A DNA stretch of 64,000 bases from an uncultured Bacteroidota bacterium. Its GTDB lineage: Bacteria > Bacteroidota > Bacteroidia > Bacteroidales > F082. This document shows positions 8,878 to 18,459 of this stretch, in pieces. Within the stretch, counting starts at the first letter, position 1. Every line of letters starts with the position of its first letter. The notes under the pieces were generated by a model, which searched no databases, was not told the DNA's origin, and saw nothing but the letters and a program-made list of their open reading frames with translations. The position numbers were made by a program, and so were the translations under genes. Location: assembly GCA_903891085.1 (NCBI GenBank), contig CAITDJ010000094.1, forward strand, positions 55,474 through 119,473, written 5' to 3'.

Positions 8878-9057
8878 TGTTTATATTTTCTATTTTCAGG
8901 TTCATTATTATTACCATTCCTTCTGAGATTGATTGCTTAAGCGTTCTGGCTGCTGTTTTTCGGTGACGATGTTTACCCACTGCCGTTTATAATATTACTT
9001 TTCTGTCTCACGAGCCAAACCCAGCCAATGAAAGCAGAAGCTAGTTATGGGAAGGTA

Positions 9058-9984
9058 TTATTCCATCCTAATTATTTTCTTTGTCAGAATTCCTTTATCA
9101 GTTTGCACTTTGAAAAAATAAAAGCCTTCATGTAAATTGTCCGGTGCGTCAAGTCTTATACTATTATTCCCATTCCCCTCAACGACACAGATTAGTTCAC
9201 CTAGCATATTTAAAATATTTATCTCTGAAATAGTCGCATTTTCGACAGAAACAGTCAGGCTTTTTGTAAACGGAATTGGATAAATAAATAATCGATTTTC
9301 ATTTGCAAACTCGTTTACTCCAACATCTGAATAAGTTGTGTCACATGTTTTGAAACCAGAATCTTGATACAATTGGACACCTAAACTGTCAAAACAAAGT
9401 AATTGCCATGATGATTCGCAATAATCTTGAATACACTCAATCGGGAAAAATGGATTTGTCGTGGAGCCAATACCTTCAATCCAACTCATTTGGCCACCAA
9501 ACCAGTTGGGCCATAAATCAGGATCGGGCTCATATTTTACATAAAAAATGCGGCGTTCAACTCCATTGAAATTAATGGTGTGTATTGAATCCAACACAAA
9601 TCTAGCAGTGTCACTTGGATTGCTATTCCAAATATTATTGGCTAAATAAGACGTGTCACCAACATTGATTGAAAAGTCATGCATGAGATACTCTTTGTCG
9701 GAGCATGAATTAGTCACACGAATATATGCATGTGAACTGTCAGAACGAATGTAACCAATGGCTCCAGTTGTTATTGCATTTATTTTTGAATAAACATTTT
9801 CGCAAAACAACGTGTCATAGTCATATTGGTAAGTCAAAGTGTTGCATGAGTACCCGATGCCATAAACACACTGCAATACATTCCACTTCGCACTGTCACC
9901 GAATAATGGAAAAACATTCTGGCTTTTTCCATTCTGATATATTAGAAAGAAAAAGATAATTGCCAAAAGTGTGTTTTTTTTCAT
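9058..9984 (-). CDS. secreted protein with type IX secretion C-terminal sorting domain
   Basis: The 308-residue protein begins with a signal peptide ending NGKSQ. It finishes with an approximately 80-residue type A sorting domain: a YPIPFTKSLTV start, a central ISEINILNMLGELI strand, and the closing GFYFFKVQTDKGILTKKIIR. This domain directs export across the outer membrane by the type IX system. The central 190 residues, with several cysteines (CNTLTY, CSDKEY, CIQDYC), are not recognised. It is a lone gene. Confidence 0.85.
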   Translation of the reverse strand: MKKNTLLAIIFFFLIYQNGKSQNVFPLFGDSAKWNVLQCVYGIGYSCNTLTYQYDYDTLFCENVYSKINAITTGAIGYIRSDSSHAYIRVTNSCSDKEYLMHDFSINVGDTSYLANNIWNSNPSDTARFVLDSIHTINFNGVERRIFYVKYEPDPDLWPNWFGGQMSWIEGIGSTTNPFFPIECIQDYCESSWQLLCFDSLGVQLYQDSGFKTCDTTYSDVGVNEFANENRLFIYPIPFTKSLTVSVENATISEINILNMLGELICVVEGNGNNSIRLDAPDNLHEGFYFFKVQTDKGILTKKIIRME

Positions 9985-10112
9985 AAGTATAAGTTTCTAA
10001 ACTTGCCCATAACAACTCTTTAATATCAATCAATAGCATAAATTTCACCAAATATCCAACCTCAATTTTCTTCAACATCTTGAATAACAGTAAATAATTG
10101 ATTAGGATTCGA

Positions 10113-12329
10113 CTATTTTGAGTTTTCAGGCTTTTTCAAAGGCACGGTAAAGCTAAATACACTTCCTTTACCCTCCTCGCTACTCACACTAACTCTTCCG
10201 CCAATCAGCTGAACAAATTCACGTACCAGTACCAGTCCTATGCCGGTACCAAGTTCATTATCTGTACCTTGTCGTTTAGCTGAATTTCCAATCGTAAACA
10301 AATCTTTCTGATCTTCTTTCGGGATACCCATGCCCTGATCCTGCACATGCACCATCACTGACTCTTTTGTCAACTCAGCGGATATTTTTATCAGGCTTCC
10401 CCCGGGCGAGAACTTAATGGCATTATTCAACAGGTTTAGCACTACAGAGGAAAGAAGATTTAAGTCGGCAAACACAAAAGTTTTCGGGTCAATGACATTT
10501 ATAAGTCGCTGGCTCTTTTTATCGGCCCTTTGCCTCACAATCTCAATAGTACTTTCAATAACTTCATACATATCGAGTTCCTCGGCATTGTTTTCGAGCA
10601 AGCCTCGCTGGGTTCGCGCCCAATCGAGCAGGTTCACCAGTAAATTATAGGAGTTCGTACTACTTTTGTGTACAGCCTTCAGCATATTCTTTTTCTCTGA
10701 TTCTGTAAGAGACTCATATTCTGTATTTAATAGTTCCAGATAACCGAGAAGCGCATTAAACGGTCCGCGTAAATCGTGTGAGATAATTGAAAAGAACTTG
10801 TCTTTTGTATCATTTAGCTTAATGAGTTGCTGATTTTGCTCAATTAAAAGCTGGTTTTTTTCATCGATCTCCTTGTTCTTTTCAATGATTTCAACATTTA
10901 CCAGATTCAATTTGTTGTTGATGTGTTTTTGCTTTTTGGTTGATCTTAAAATACTAAATATCAGCAATATAAATAAAACAAAAGCTATGAAAGATGATAA
11001 AATAATGTGGCGTTGGTTTTTTATCATTTTCTGATCCAATGCATTATTCTCAATTAGCGATTTGTTCAGGGCATCTTTTTTCTCTGTTTCATAAATAACT
11101 TCCAGTTCCGAAACACGATTTCTATTGTCTTTGCTATACACGGTATCAGTGAGTGAGTACATCTTTCGCAGATGTTTTATTGCACTGTTGAACTGCCCTG
11201 TTGCCGAATCTACTTTGAAAAGTGCACTATGTGCATTGATTTGCCAATCAAGTGCTTCAATGCTTTCGGCGAGTTCCAGCCCCCGCCTTCCTAAGGTATA
11301 GGTTGAATCGTACTTATTCAGCTCAAAGTAAACGATTGATTTATTGATGAGTATTGCCGAATACAAATAGGGGTTCATTTTTCTAAAATCGAATTGCAGG
11401 CTCTCATTGTAGTAATGGAGTGCTTTGCGAAAGTCTCTGAGTGCATAATACGAATTGCCAATATTAACAACAAGTAATGCTTTTGACCAGGAATTATCAT
11501 TTTCAGGTAATAAATCCATGGCAGAAAAATAGTAAAAAAGCGCCGAATCAATGTTTTTATAGAACGATTCGTACAACAATCCGATATTGGTATAATTATT
11601 TACCCTTTGATCGATTTTGGTTATAAGTTTATCTAACTGTATTGACTTAAAATAGAAACTCTTCGACTTTTCTCCCTTTTTCAGGAACTTATATGCGTTA
11701 CCCAATCCATTGTAAGTGTAAATAATTCTGATGCTATCATTTGCTGCTTCCTGCAATTTTAAGGCAGCAAAATAATGTGTGAGAGACAGTTCATGTTTGC
11801 CAAGTTGAGAATAAACACCAGCGAGATCATAATGTGCTTTGTTGACAATATTTGTATTATTGATTCTCTCACATATACTGATTGACTTTTCCAGATAATA
11901 CGTTGCGGAATCAAAACTTCCGTTGATTTTAAAAAACATGCCAATATAGCCAGCAGCATTAGCATTTATTTTATCAAATTTATTGATCAAACTTAATTGA
12001 TAGGCTTTCTTATAATTAATCAACGCGGAATCCATGTCTTTCATTTGCCATTTAAGAAGACCCAAAACACTATAATACTCAGAAATAGCCTGATAATTAT
12101 CGCTTTGCAGGGTTGGTGAAGCCAATCTTACAAAAATTTCAGCCGAATCGATGTTTGATCTTACAAACTTATTTGCATATAGGGCGTATGCGTATTGTTT
12201 TTCGGCAATATTATCGGTGGTTTTTATCACAGAAAACAAACTGTCATAATTTAGTCCTGATCCTTGGCTAAATGCATTCATTGTAATCAAAAGCAGAACC
12301 AATATCAATAATTTTGTTCTTCCAATCAT
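10113..12329 (-). CDS. TPR-containing sensor histidine kinase
   Basis: The 738-residue protein has a signal peptide, about ten tetratricopeptide repeats (residues about 40-400, e.g. AHYDLAGVYSQLGKHELSLT), one membrane helix near residues 435-455, a coiled coil and a HisKA domain with phospho-accepting histidine 518 in ISHDLRGP. An HATPase_c domain follows, with N-box LLNLLNNAIKFS, G1 DQGMGIP and G2 GTGIGLVLV. The TPR part would be periplasmic and sense an unknown partner. No response regulator gene is adjacent, so the target is not known. Confidence 0.92.
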   Translation of the reverse strand: MIGRTKLLILVLLLITMNAFSQGSGLNYDSLFSVIKTTDNIAEKQYAYALYANKFVRSNIDSAEIFVRLASPTLQSDNYQAISEYYSVLGLLKWQMKDMDSALINYKKAYQLSLINKFDKINANAAGYIGMFFKINGSFDSATYYLEKSISICERINNTNIVNKAHYDLAGVYSQLGKHELSLTHYFAALKLQEAANDSIRIIYTYNGLGNAYKFLKKGEKSKSFYFKSIQLDKLITKIDQRVNNYTNIGLLYESFYKNIDSALFYYFSAMDLLPENDNSWSKALLVVNIGNSYYALRDFRKALHYYNESLQFDFRKMNPYLYSAILINKSIVYFELNKYDSTYTLGRRGLELAESIEALDWQINAHSALFKVDSATGQFNSAIKHLRKMYSLTDTVYSKDNRNRVSELEVIYETEKKDALNKSLIENNALDQKMIKNQRHIILSSFIAFVLFILLIFSILRSTKKQKHINNKLNLVNVEIIEKNKEIDEKNQLLIEQNQQLIKLNDTKDKFFSIISHDLRGPFNALLGYLELLNTEYESLTESEKKNMLKAVHKSSTNSYNLLVNLLDWARTQRGLLENNAEELDMYEVIESTIEIVRQRADKKSQRLINVIDPKTFVFADLNLLSSVVLNLLNNAIKFSPGGSLIKISAELTKESVMVHVQDQGMGIPKEDQKDLFTIGNSAKRQGTDNELGTGIGLVLVREFVQLIGGRVSVSSEEGKGSVFSFTVPLKKPENSK

Positions 12330-12460
12330 GGTTTATTCTGCATTTGAGTTACTAATAAATGAATGACTTTTGCAGCGATTGCTAATATTTCTTTTCAAAA
12401 CTCATTTTCAGCAACTATTGTTTAACAATCGTTATGTAAAGATAGTGCTTTTAGAAACAA

Positions 12461-12494
12461 AAAAAGCCATACCGCATATGCGGCATGGCTTTTT
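12461..12494 (-). terminator. Rho-independent terminator after the 12512-14155 gene
   Basis: A 34-bp near-perfect palindrome with arms AAAAAGCCATACCGCAT and ATGCGGCATGGCTTTTT lies about 18 bp beyond the stop codon. The single imperfect pair is a G-U wobble in the minus-strand transcript, and the hairpin is flanked by A and T tracts on both sides. It ends the barrel/lipoprotein operon before the histidine kinase gene. Confidence 0.85.
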
Positions 12495-12511
12495 TTTAAA
12501 AAATTCAATTA

Positions 12512-14155
12512 TTATAATCCGTAAACTTCAGCACAAACATCAGCGGGTAACTCAAAATCATAATAGGAATAATTTGATTGGGTCACAACTACTTCAGTTT
12601 CATACCAAACTTCTTTATAGTAAAGACCGACACCATAAGTAGCACCAATCTGAACATCCGTTATTTGAGCATCTCCTGTAATCATATCAACCCAACGCAT
12701 ATTGTTAATATCAGCTACTGGCCATATGTAAGCACCGCCAGATGGGAGGATTACGATGGAGGTATCACTCGGACAATATGCTTCAACATGTATTGTTACG
12801 GTTGTGTTTGTAGTGTTTGGATTATTTATCAGATTAATATTAATCGGATTCGTTCCACATAAATTTTCAATATAAGTTGGATTATCTGCCGGGTCAACTG
12901 ACAAACTGGAAGTGGGCTCATTGTACCATTCAATATACACTGGAACATCAGATGGAGCATAATAGGTAATAACCGGTGTATCATTGCATACCCACATATA
13001 AACCGTTTGCATGAATGCATGATCCATTTGTCGGTACATAGTACCATACATGACAAAACAACCGATAAGTGGCGGGTTGATAGTAAATACAAATGGTGCG
13101 CCTAAATTACAATAGGATCCCCCATAAAACCAGTCAAAATTAAAATAAGACAAATGTGTCAATTCAACCTGAACCTCTAAAGCACTTCTTGAACTTTCGA
13201 TCAACAGCATGGATTCTTCTTTCCAAAAACCATTGGCCTCATCATAACTCCAAAGCGGAATCTCGTCCCCGGAAACAACCTTGTTGCCTGTAACTGGATT
13301 AAAAGTCTCCGGACTTATCTGAGAAACCAATCCTAAAGTGCCTTGCTCAAAATTTGCTGCCTGCCGACCACTGGCATCAGTAATTTCAATAGCAACAAAA
13401 CCGGCAGAATAAAACATACCATCCTGATTCGACCCATCAGAAAGAGTGACATTAGTCATCAAACCTCCGGGGAAGGATGCCATAGCATCAGGATCAGTAT
13501 TATCAAAATGCGCGATGAGAACATCAATACTTCCTTGCAGAGGTGACCCTGATGCATCCTTCAAAATGATACCTTCAGGAATAGATAAGCTTGCCTTACC
13601 AGTTGGTGTATCAACCACAACCGGAGCACTTACCCTTCCGGTGGCATCACTGTTGGTGGCAGATTCTTCTCTCTTAACTTCCACACCACTTGGTGGTTCG
13701 TCAAGTTTTACCATCCTGATAACCACAAAATTATCACCTTCTGCGGCAATTGTAACATGTTGACTGGTTGATAAGTAACCATCATAGTCGGCGACAATAT
13801 TGAACGAAATTGGATTGCTTTCAGATGGTTTATACATAGATTCAGGTAGTAATCCAAGACTAACGAAGCCGCGTTGAGACATGTAAACATTGTTTTCATT
13901 TTGTGAACCTGAAATGTCAATTACACCATCCTTGTCTCTACCAGTAATGGTTGTTTTAACTGATACTGAACCATCTCTTCCAATTAAATTGCCAGTCGAT
14001 GCATCTATTAACCGCACATTAATGGATGTTTTGATAAGGTTATAATCAATGATTACTTTCACACCATCACCCACATTTTTGAATTTTTCGCAGGATGCAA
14101 CCATAACAAGCATCAGGGCAATAATGGCTACTTTTTTAACATTTAATAATTTCAT
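12512..14155 (-). CDS. large lipoprotein with beta-sandwich domains, unknown function
   Basis: The 547-residue protein starts with a lipoprotein signal whose lipobox is MVASC. Residues about 30-140 look like a carboxypeptidase-regulatory-like beta domain (SINVRLIDASTGNLIG). Residues about 165-330 contain KASLSIPEGIILKDASGSPL and HFDNTDPDAMASFPGGL, a pattern resembling the extracellular beta-sandwich of FAM171/CILP-like proteins. The last 190 residues, with several cysteines and aromatic residues, are not recognised. It follows a beta-barrel gene by 18 bp, so the two are probably one operon and may act together at the outer membrane. Confidence 0.75.
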   Translation of the reverse strand: MKLLNVKKVAIIALMLVMVASCEKFKNVGDGVKVIIDYNLIKTSINVRLIDASTGNLIGRDGSVSVKTTITGRDKDGVIDISGSQNENNVYMSQRGFVSLGLLPESMYKPSESNPISFNIVADYDGYLSTSQHVTIAAEGDNFVVIRMVKLDEPPSGVEVKREESATNSDATGRVSAPVVVDTPTGKASLSIPEGIILKDASGSPLQGSIDVLIAHFDNTDPDAMASFPGGLMTNVTLSDGSNQDGMFYSAGFVAIEITDASGRQAANFEQGTLGLVSQISPETFNPVTGNKVVSGDEIPLWSYDEANGFWKEESMLLIESSRSALEVQVELTHLSYFNFDWFYGGSYCNLGAPFVFTINPPLIGCFVMYGTMYRQMDHAFMQTVYMWVCNDTPVITYYAPSDVPVYIEWYNEPTSSLSVDPADNPTYIENLCGTNPININLINNPNTTNTTVTIHVEAYCPSDTSIVILPSGGAYIWPVADINNMRWVDMITGDAQITDVQIGATYGVGLYYKEVWYETEVVVTQSNYSYYDFELPADVCAEVYGL

Positions 14156-14173
14156 GACTATAAATTTAAATTG

Positions 14174-14890
14174 TTATAAAATTCGAATGGATAATTGTAA
14201 ACTTACCATTGGGTAAATTACAAAATCTGTAAGATTTTTTTCAAGTGTTTGTTCCTGCTCCTCTGAACCTGTTGGAGTAAGCATTCCAGTAGCGCCAAGG
14301 GTTACATCAGGGTTACCATGATAAACAGCGCCGGCTTCTATAGCAAAAGAGAAAATTCCTTTTTTTGCAAGAGACCTTCCAAGACCAAAGCCAACATAAG
14401 GACAAACTTTAAGCCCTGGTTCGACATGATAAGTTAAAGTACCAACCTGATCAGGAGTGGCATTAATGGCACCAATGGTGAATGAATTAGCCGGAGCACC
14501 ATCAATTTCACCTTCAATCATATTGTAAATAGCACCGGCTGAAACAAAAAACACACGGCCAAAGTGGTAATTTCCCAGTAATGAAACTCCCCCCAGGATT
14601 AAATAATTATCCGAGTTAATGTCATTACTAAAGGAAAAACTTTCAGGAATACTATATTTGAAATACGATCCACCAAGCCGAACATGAACTGCTGGTGTGA
14701 TTGCAACAATAATTTCACCACCTGGCCCAAAAGTACTGGCTTTAAATCCAATACCAAATCCAACACGTTGATTTTCACCATCATACGATTCCATATACGT
14801 GGTGTCAGAATAGAGGATTTCTTGCGCTGTTATGCTTTTTAAAACAAACAACTGAAGCAAGATCAGAAAGAAAAAAATCGGTCTCTTCAT
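14174..14890 (-). CDS. outer membrane beta-barrel protein
   Basis: The 238-residue protein has a signal peptide ending SITAQ and then alternating amphipathic strands rich in glycine and aromatic residues, including VGFGIGFKASTFG and CPYVGFGLGRSLA, with a final strand MVSLQLSIRIL, the usual ending for an outer membrane barrel. I chose the ATG at 14888-14890 because a strong consensus promoter at 14924-14955 lies over the more upstream in-frame ATG at 14926. It is first in an operon with the large lipoprotein gene. Confidence 0.8.
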   Translation of the reverse strand: MKRPIFFFLILLQLFVLKSITAQEILYSDTTYMESYDGENQRVGFGIGFKASTFGPGGEIIVAITPAVHVRLGGSYFKYSIPESFSFSNDINSDNYLILGGVSLLGNYHFGRVFFVSAGAIYNMIEGEIDGAPANSFTIGAINATPDQVGTLTYHVEPGLKVCPYVGFGLGRSLAKKGIFSFAIEAGAVYHGNPDVTLGATGMLTPTGSEEQEQTLEKNLTDFVIYPMVSLQLSIRIL

Positions 14891-14923
14891 GTCAAATTGT
14901 TTATTGATTAGGTCATTGTAAAA

Positions 14924-14955
14924 CAAAAATACTATTTTTAATAGTGAATGTCAAA
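14924..14955 (-). promoter_or_regulatory. consensus Bacteroidota promoter for the barrel/lipoprotein operon
   Basis: On the minus strand TTTG (14952-14955) and TATTTTTG (14924-14931) are separated by 20 bp, an exact fit to the Bacteroidota TTTG / TAnnTTTG promoter. The predicted start is near 14919, about 30 bases ahead of the chosen ATG. Confidence 0.65.
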
Positions 14956-15149
14956 CAATGTTAATAATCAATTTTCTATATGTTATTGACTTGGCCATTA
15001 CAATAAAAAAATTGTTTTTGACTTTTGTTTTCAGAAATTCATGTTCAAAAATCTACTCGTAGAAACCTGCTTGTTTCCATACAAAAATTGATAAACTATA
15101 CATATCTTCCAAAAAAAACTACTTTTAGCATTCAAAACATTCATTAAAG

Positions 15150-16634
15150 ATGGTATTTGTTTCGAAATTTTTCAGGCTGTTTATCCTTACTTTTTTCATT
15201 TGTTTGGTTTTTGTTTTTTGTTCAGAACCTCTTGATGAAGAAGTACATGAAGAAACATACAGCATAGAAATAATTCAAAAAATTGAAAAAAGTTATCTCG
15301 ATACGACCAACAGTTTTGAACGGGTAATCCACCGTAAAAAACTGATTGCGATTACTAATTTCAACTCGCTGAACTACTATATTTATCGTGGAGAAACAAT
15401 GGGTTATCAGTATGAAATGCTCAAAGCATTTGCTGATAAGTTAGGAGTGACGCTTGAAATCAGGGTTGAAACAGATCTTACCAAAAGCCTTGATCTACTC
15501 TATGAAGGAAAAGCAGATTTGATCGCTACAGGTTTGACAGCCACCTCAAAACGCATGAAGTGGTTCGATTTCTCCGATCCATTAATCATTACAAAAGAGG
15601 TTCTCATTCAAAAACTTCCGAAAAACTGGCAGCAAATGAGAACATTGAGTGAAATAGAAGCCGGATTACTCAGGAGCACCATTGAACTTGGAAAAAAAGA
15701 AATCCATGTTAACAAAGGGAGTGCCTATTACAAACGACTCGAAACCATCGCCAACGAAATAGGCGACACCATTATAATCATTGAAGATAAACGTGAAGCA
15801 GAAGAGTTGATTCAGGCAGTTGCCTCAGGTGAAATAAAATATACAGTGGCTGATGAATATCTGGCGATGGCAAACAAACAAAATTATCCTGAAATCGACT
15901 TCGGAATGGCTGTTAGCTTCGACCACAAAATTGCCTGGGCATTCCGAAAAGAGAAAACCAACGAATTGCGCGATGAAACAAATGATTGGTTACGGTTGTT
16001 CTCAAGAAGTTCCACTTCAACACTTTTGCATAACAAATACTTCAATAGCAACCGGATGCAACGCATGATGCAACGCGATTATCAAACTTCAACAGGAGGA
16101 AACCTATCGATTTATGATCATGTGATCAAAGATGTTGCAACAGAAATCGGGTGGGACTGGCGTTTGCTTGCATCTCTCATTTATCAGGAATCGAATTTTA
16201 ACCCGGATGCCGAAAATTGGTCAGGTGCCTATGGATTAATGCAGCTCATGCCATCGGTAATGCTTCAATACGGGATTGACTCGACCGCCACGCCGGAATT
16301 ACAGATACGTGTTGGAGGAAAATATATCTCTTACCTCGACCGCCTGATTCCCGAATCGGTGACGGACACCGTCGAAAGAGCAAAATTTGTGCTCGCTGCT
16401 TACAACACAGGTGTTGGCCATGTACTTGATGCGATACGATTGGCTGAAAAATATAACAAAAACCCAAATATCTGGACTGATAATGTTGACTACTTTACAC
16501 GTAATAAATCGAAACCTAGTTTTTATAATGATCCGGCAGTATATTATGGTTATGCCAGAGGGGAAGAAACATACGAATTCGTTGTAGATATTTTTGACCG
16601 ATTTGAAAACTACAAGAATTTGATAAATAAGTAG
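15150..16634 (+). CDS. mltF: membrane-bound lytic murein transglycosylase F
   Basis: The 494-residue lipoprotein (lipobox FVFC at about residue 24) has the two-domain MltF architecture. An extracellular solute-binding family 3-like domain at residues about 70-300 (LIAITNFNSLNYYIYRGE, GKADLIATGLTATSKRMKW) is followed by a lytic transglycosylase SLT domain. In the SLT domain catalytic glutamate 347 lies in LIYQESNFNP, followed by GAYGLMQLMPS and a late AAYNTGVGHV motif. It cleaves peptidoglycan with formation of 1,6-anhydro-muramyl ends at the outer membrane. Confidence 0.92.
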   Translation: MVFVSKFFRLFILTFFICLVFVFCSEPLDEEVHEETYSIEIIQKIEKSYLDTTNSFERVIHRKKLIAITNFNSLNYYIYRGETMGYQYEMLKAFADKLGVTLEIRVETDLTKSLDLLYEGKADLIATGLTATSKRMKWFDFSDPLIITKEVLIQKLPKNWQQMRTLSEIEAGLLRSTIELGKKEIHVNKGSAYYKRLETIANEIGDTIIIIEDKREAEELIQAVASGEIKYTVADEYLAMANKQNYPEIDFGMAVSFDHKIAWAFRKEKTNELRDETNDWLRLFSRSSTSTLLHNKYFNSNRMQRMMQRDYQTSTGGNLSIYDHVIKDVATEIGWDWRLLASLIYQESNFNPDAENWSGAYGLMQLMPSVMLQYGIDSTATPELQIRVGGKYISYLDRLIPESVTDTVERAKFVLAAYNTGVGHVLDAIRLAEKYNKNPNIWTDNVDYFTRNKSKPSFYNDPAVYYGYARGEETYEFVVDIFDRFENYKNLINK

Positions 16635-16646
16635 TTGTATGTCTGT

Positions 16647-16670
16647 GTTCTGAAATTCATATTTCAGGAC
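16647..16670. terminator. possible bidirectional hairpin between mltF and the DUF6873 gene
   Basis: GTTCTGAAAT and ATTTCAGGAC can pair over 10 bases with one wobble and a 4-base loop. It lies between convergent genes and slightly overlaps the stop codon of the minus-strand gene. There is no T-tract, so termination activity is uncertain. Confidence 0.3.
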
Positions 16671-17353
16671 ATGAAAATAATGCTCCCGACATCGGTAAGT
16701 GGACCATCAAATAATTCCACCAAGTTAACCGAACAATCATCAGCAATTTGCTGAAGTTTTTCGGCTTCCTTTAATGAATGAAAGTTACCGCAAACATATA
16801 AAGTTCCGTCAACCAACCCACAACAGCCACCAATGAAGCCATAGGGTTGTCCGGGTAATAGAATTTGTCCGGCGCCTATAAACAGCACTTTCTTGTGAAT
16901 CAATAAAAGTTGTTTTTCAATTCCCTTGTCAGAAGTGATGAAACTGTTTTCATCCAAAGAAATCAGGTTGCATCGTGTATAAGACTGATTAACATGAATT
17001 TGATTTAAAGAGTGCACCTTTTCCAATATCACATGGTCAGTCACTTTCAGATTATGAATAAATAATTCTTTTGTTATTACACCATTATAATGGGCCGTAT
17101 TGGGGTATTTCCCCAAAAGATTCGTTTTACCAATTGAAAAGGAAACTTTATTTGTGCGCAACCAATTAATCCATCCAAGAGGAATATTTGGCGCCGTAAT
17201 CAGCTGATTTCCATCCTGACAGAAAAATATATCCGGATGCGAAGCAATTGCATCATACAAAAAAGGCTGTTTTTCGAGGAACAACACCTCTCCTATTCGT
17301 TCCAAAGTCAATTTGGCCTGATCCGGCATACGGCTGTCGGCAATAATTTTCAT
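16664..17353 (-). CDS. DUF6873 family protein (pentein/GME-fold-like)
   Basis: The 229-residue protein matches what I recall of the DUF6873 family, thought to have the guanidine-modifying-enzyme (pentein) fold. Features include HVNQSYTRCNLISLDENSFI around residues 122-141, SDKGIEK, YGFIGGCCGLVDGTLYVCGN around 169-188 and the closing LFDGPLTDVGSII. The conserved TRC and GGCCG segments are possible functional sites, but no activity is known. It starts one base after the stop of the radical SAM gene, so the two are co-transcribed and possibly work together. Confidence 0.7.
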   Translation of the reverse strand: MKIIADSRMPDQAKLTLERIGEVLFLEKQPFLYDAIASHPDIFFCQDGNQLITAPNIPLGWINWLRTNKVSFSIGKTNLLGKYPNTAHYNGVITKELFIHNLKVTDHVILEKVHSLNQIHVNQSYTRCNLISLDENSFITSDKGIEKQLLLIHKKVLFIGAGQILLPGQPYGFIGGCCGLVDGTLYVCGNFHSLKEAEKLQQIADDCSVNLVELFDGPLTDVGSIIFMS

Positions 17354-17354
17354 T

Positions 17355-18374
17355 TCATTGTGAGTTTAGGATAAAATCTCGTCCGATTAAACTATTATTA
17401 CCCGAAAACTTCACCTGACGAAATCTATTCATGAGCACCTTTTTGTTTTTAGACTGGTATCCAATGGCAAAATTTAATTCAGCCGGATTTATCTGAATAT
17501 GAATAGATTCCGAATTTGTTTCACCTATTTCTGCAAGTAATATTTTGTTCCATATTTCAGTTAAAACCAATTCTTTAAAGGAAATGTGATAAGGGCCGGT
17601 GATCATCGCTCCGTTATGCAAATTTTCACTTCGATGCAGCCCCAAACGAATTACCTTAACCCCATGTTGTTCAAATAACAGCAATAATTCCGCTGACAAA
17701 CCAACCGCCTCACTGAGTTCCATTGCTTTGTAAAAGCCCTCAGCGTATTCCTTTGCCAGTTTGGTGTTTTTTATGACCAGACAAGGATAAATACGAGTTT
17801 CGAGCGCTCCCAACGCAATGATTTTCTGTGCTGTAGTATAACTTTTTTCCGGGGTATCGCCTGGTAAACCAATCATCATTTGCAGTCCAAGACTGAATTT
17901 AAAACGGTTAATCATTTCTGCAGCGTCGGCAACCTGTTGGGCAGTGTGACCACGGTTACATCTGATCAATACTTCATCATCAAGCGACTGAGCGCCTAAT
18001 TCAATCGTCGTCACTCCATTCAACTTTAATAAATGAAGATTCTCCTCATCAATATAATCAGGTCGGGTACTCAGCCTGATTCCGGTAACAAAACCCATTC
18101 CAATATAATTTCGGGCTATTGCCAGGTATTTCTCCTGCGTTATTAAAGGCAATCCGGTAAAAGTTCCGCCAAAAAAAGCAATCTCAACTTCACGATCTTC
18201 ACATGTAAAGCTCGCCAGATGGGTTTCAATTTTTTGTATTATCTCTTCCACTGCTGGAAATGATGCCTTTCCGGAAATTTGTCGCTGGTCACAAAAGCTG
18301 CACTGTTGCGGACAAGCGAGCTCAGGCATGAAAATCGGAATGTTATAGTGCTTAGTCACGAAACAAAATTGCAT
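17355..18374 (-). CDS. radical SAM protein, Elp3/YhcC-like
   Basis: The 339-residue protein has the radical SAM cluster motif CPQQCSFC (CX3CX2C) at about residues 21-28. It is followed by EIAFFGGTFTGLP, RLSTRPDYI and TTIELGAQSLDDEVL, which are the Elp3-type core motifs also seen in YhcC and coproporphyrinogen oxidase relatives. It lacks the GNAT domain of true Elp3. The protein should bind a [4Fe-4S] cluster and S-adenosylmethionine; the substrate is unknown. It is transcribed just ahead of the DUF6873 gene. Confidence 0.85.
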   Translation of the reverse strand: MQFCFVTKHYNIPIFMPELACPQQCSFCDQRQISGKASFPAVEEIIQKIETHLASFTCEDREVEIAFFGGTFTGLPLITQEKYLAIARNYIGMGFVTGIRLSTRPDYIDEENLHLLKLNGVTTIELGAQSLDDEVLIRCNRGHTAQQVADAAEMINRFKFSLGLQMMIGLPGDTPEKSYTTAQKIIALGALETRIYPCLVIKNTKLAKEYAEGFYKAMELSEAVGLSAELLLLFEQHGVKVIRLGLHRSENLHNGAMITGPYHISFKELVLTEIWNKILLAEIGETNSESIHIQINPAELNFAIGYQSKNKKVLMNRFRQVKFSGNNSLIGRDFILNSQ

Positions 18375-18404
18375 AATAAATACTAAAAATCGCTAAACTT
18401 TCAA

Positions 18405-18412
18405 TAATTTTG
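18405..18412 (+). promoter_or_regulatory. candidate -7 promoter element for the 18460 gene
   Basis: TAATTTTG matches TAnnTTTG and lies 48 bp upstream of the start codon at 18460. No good -33 element is seen, so this is a weak call. Confidence 0.35.
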
Positions 18413-18459
18413 CTGTTTCTGAGTTATATTTAAATCGTACTAATCAAATCTAATATAAA

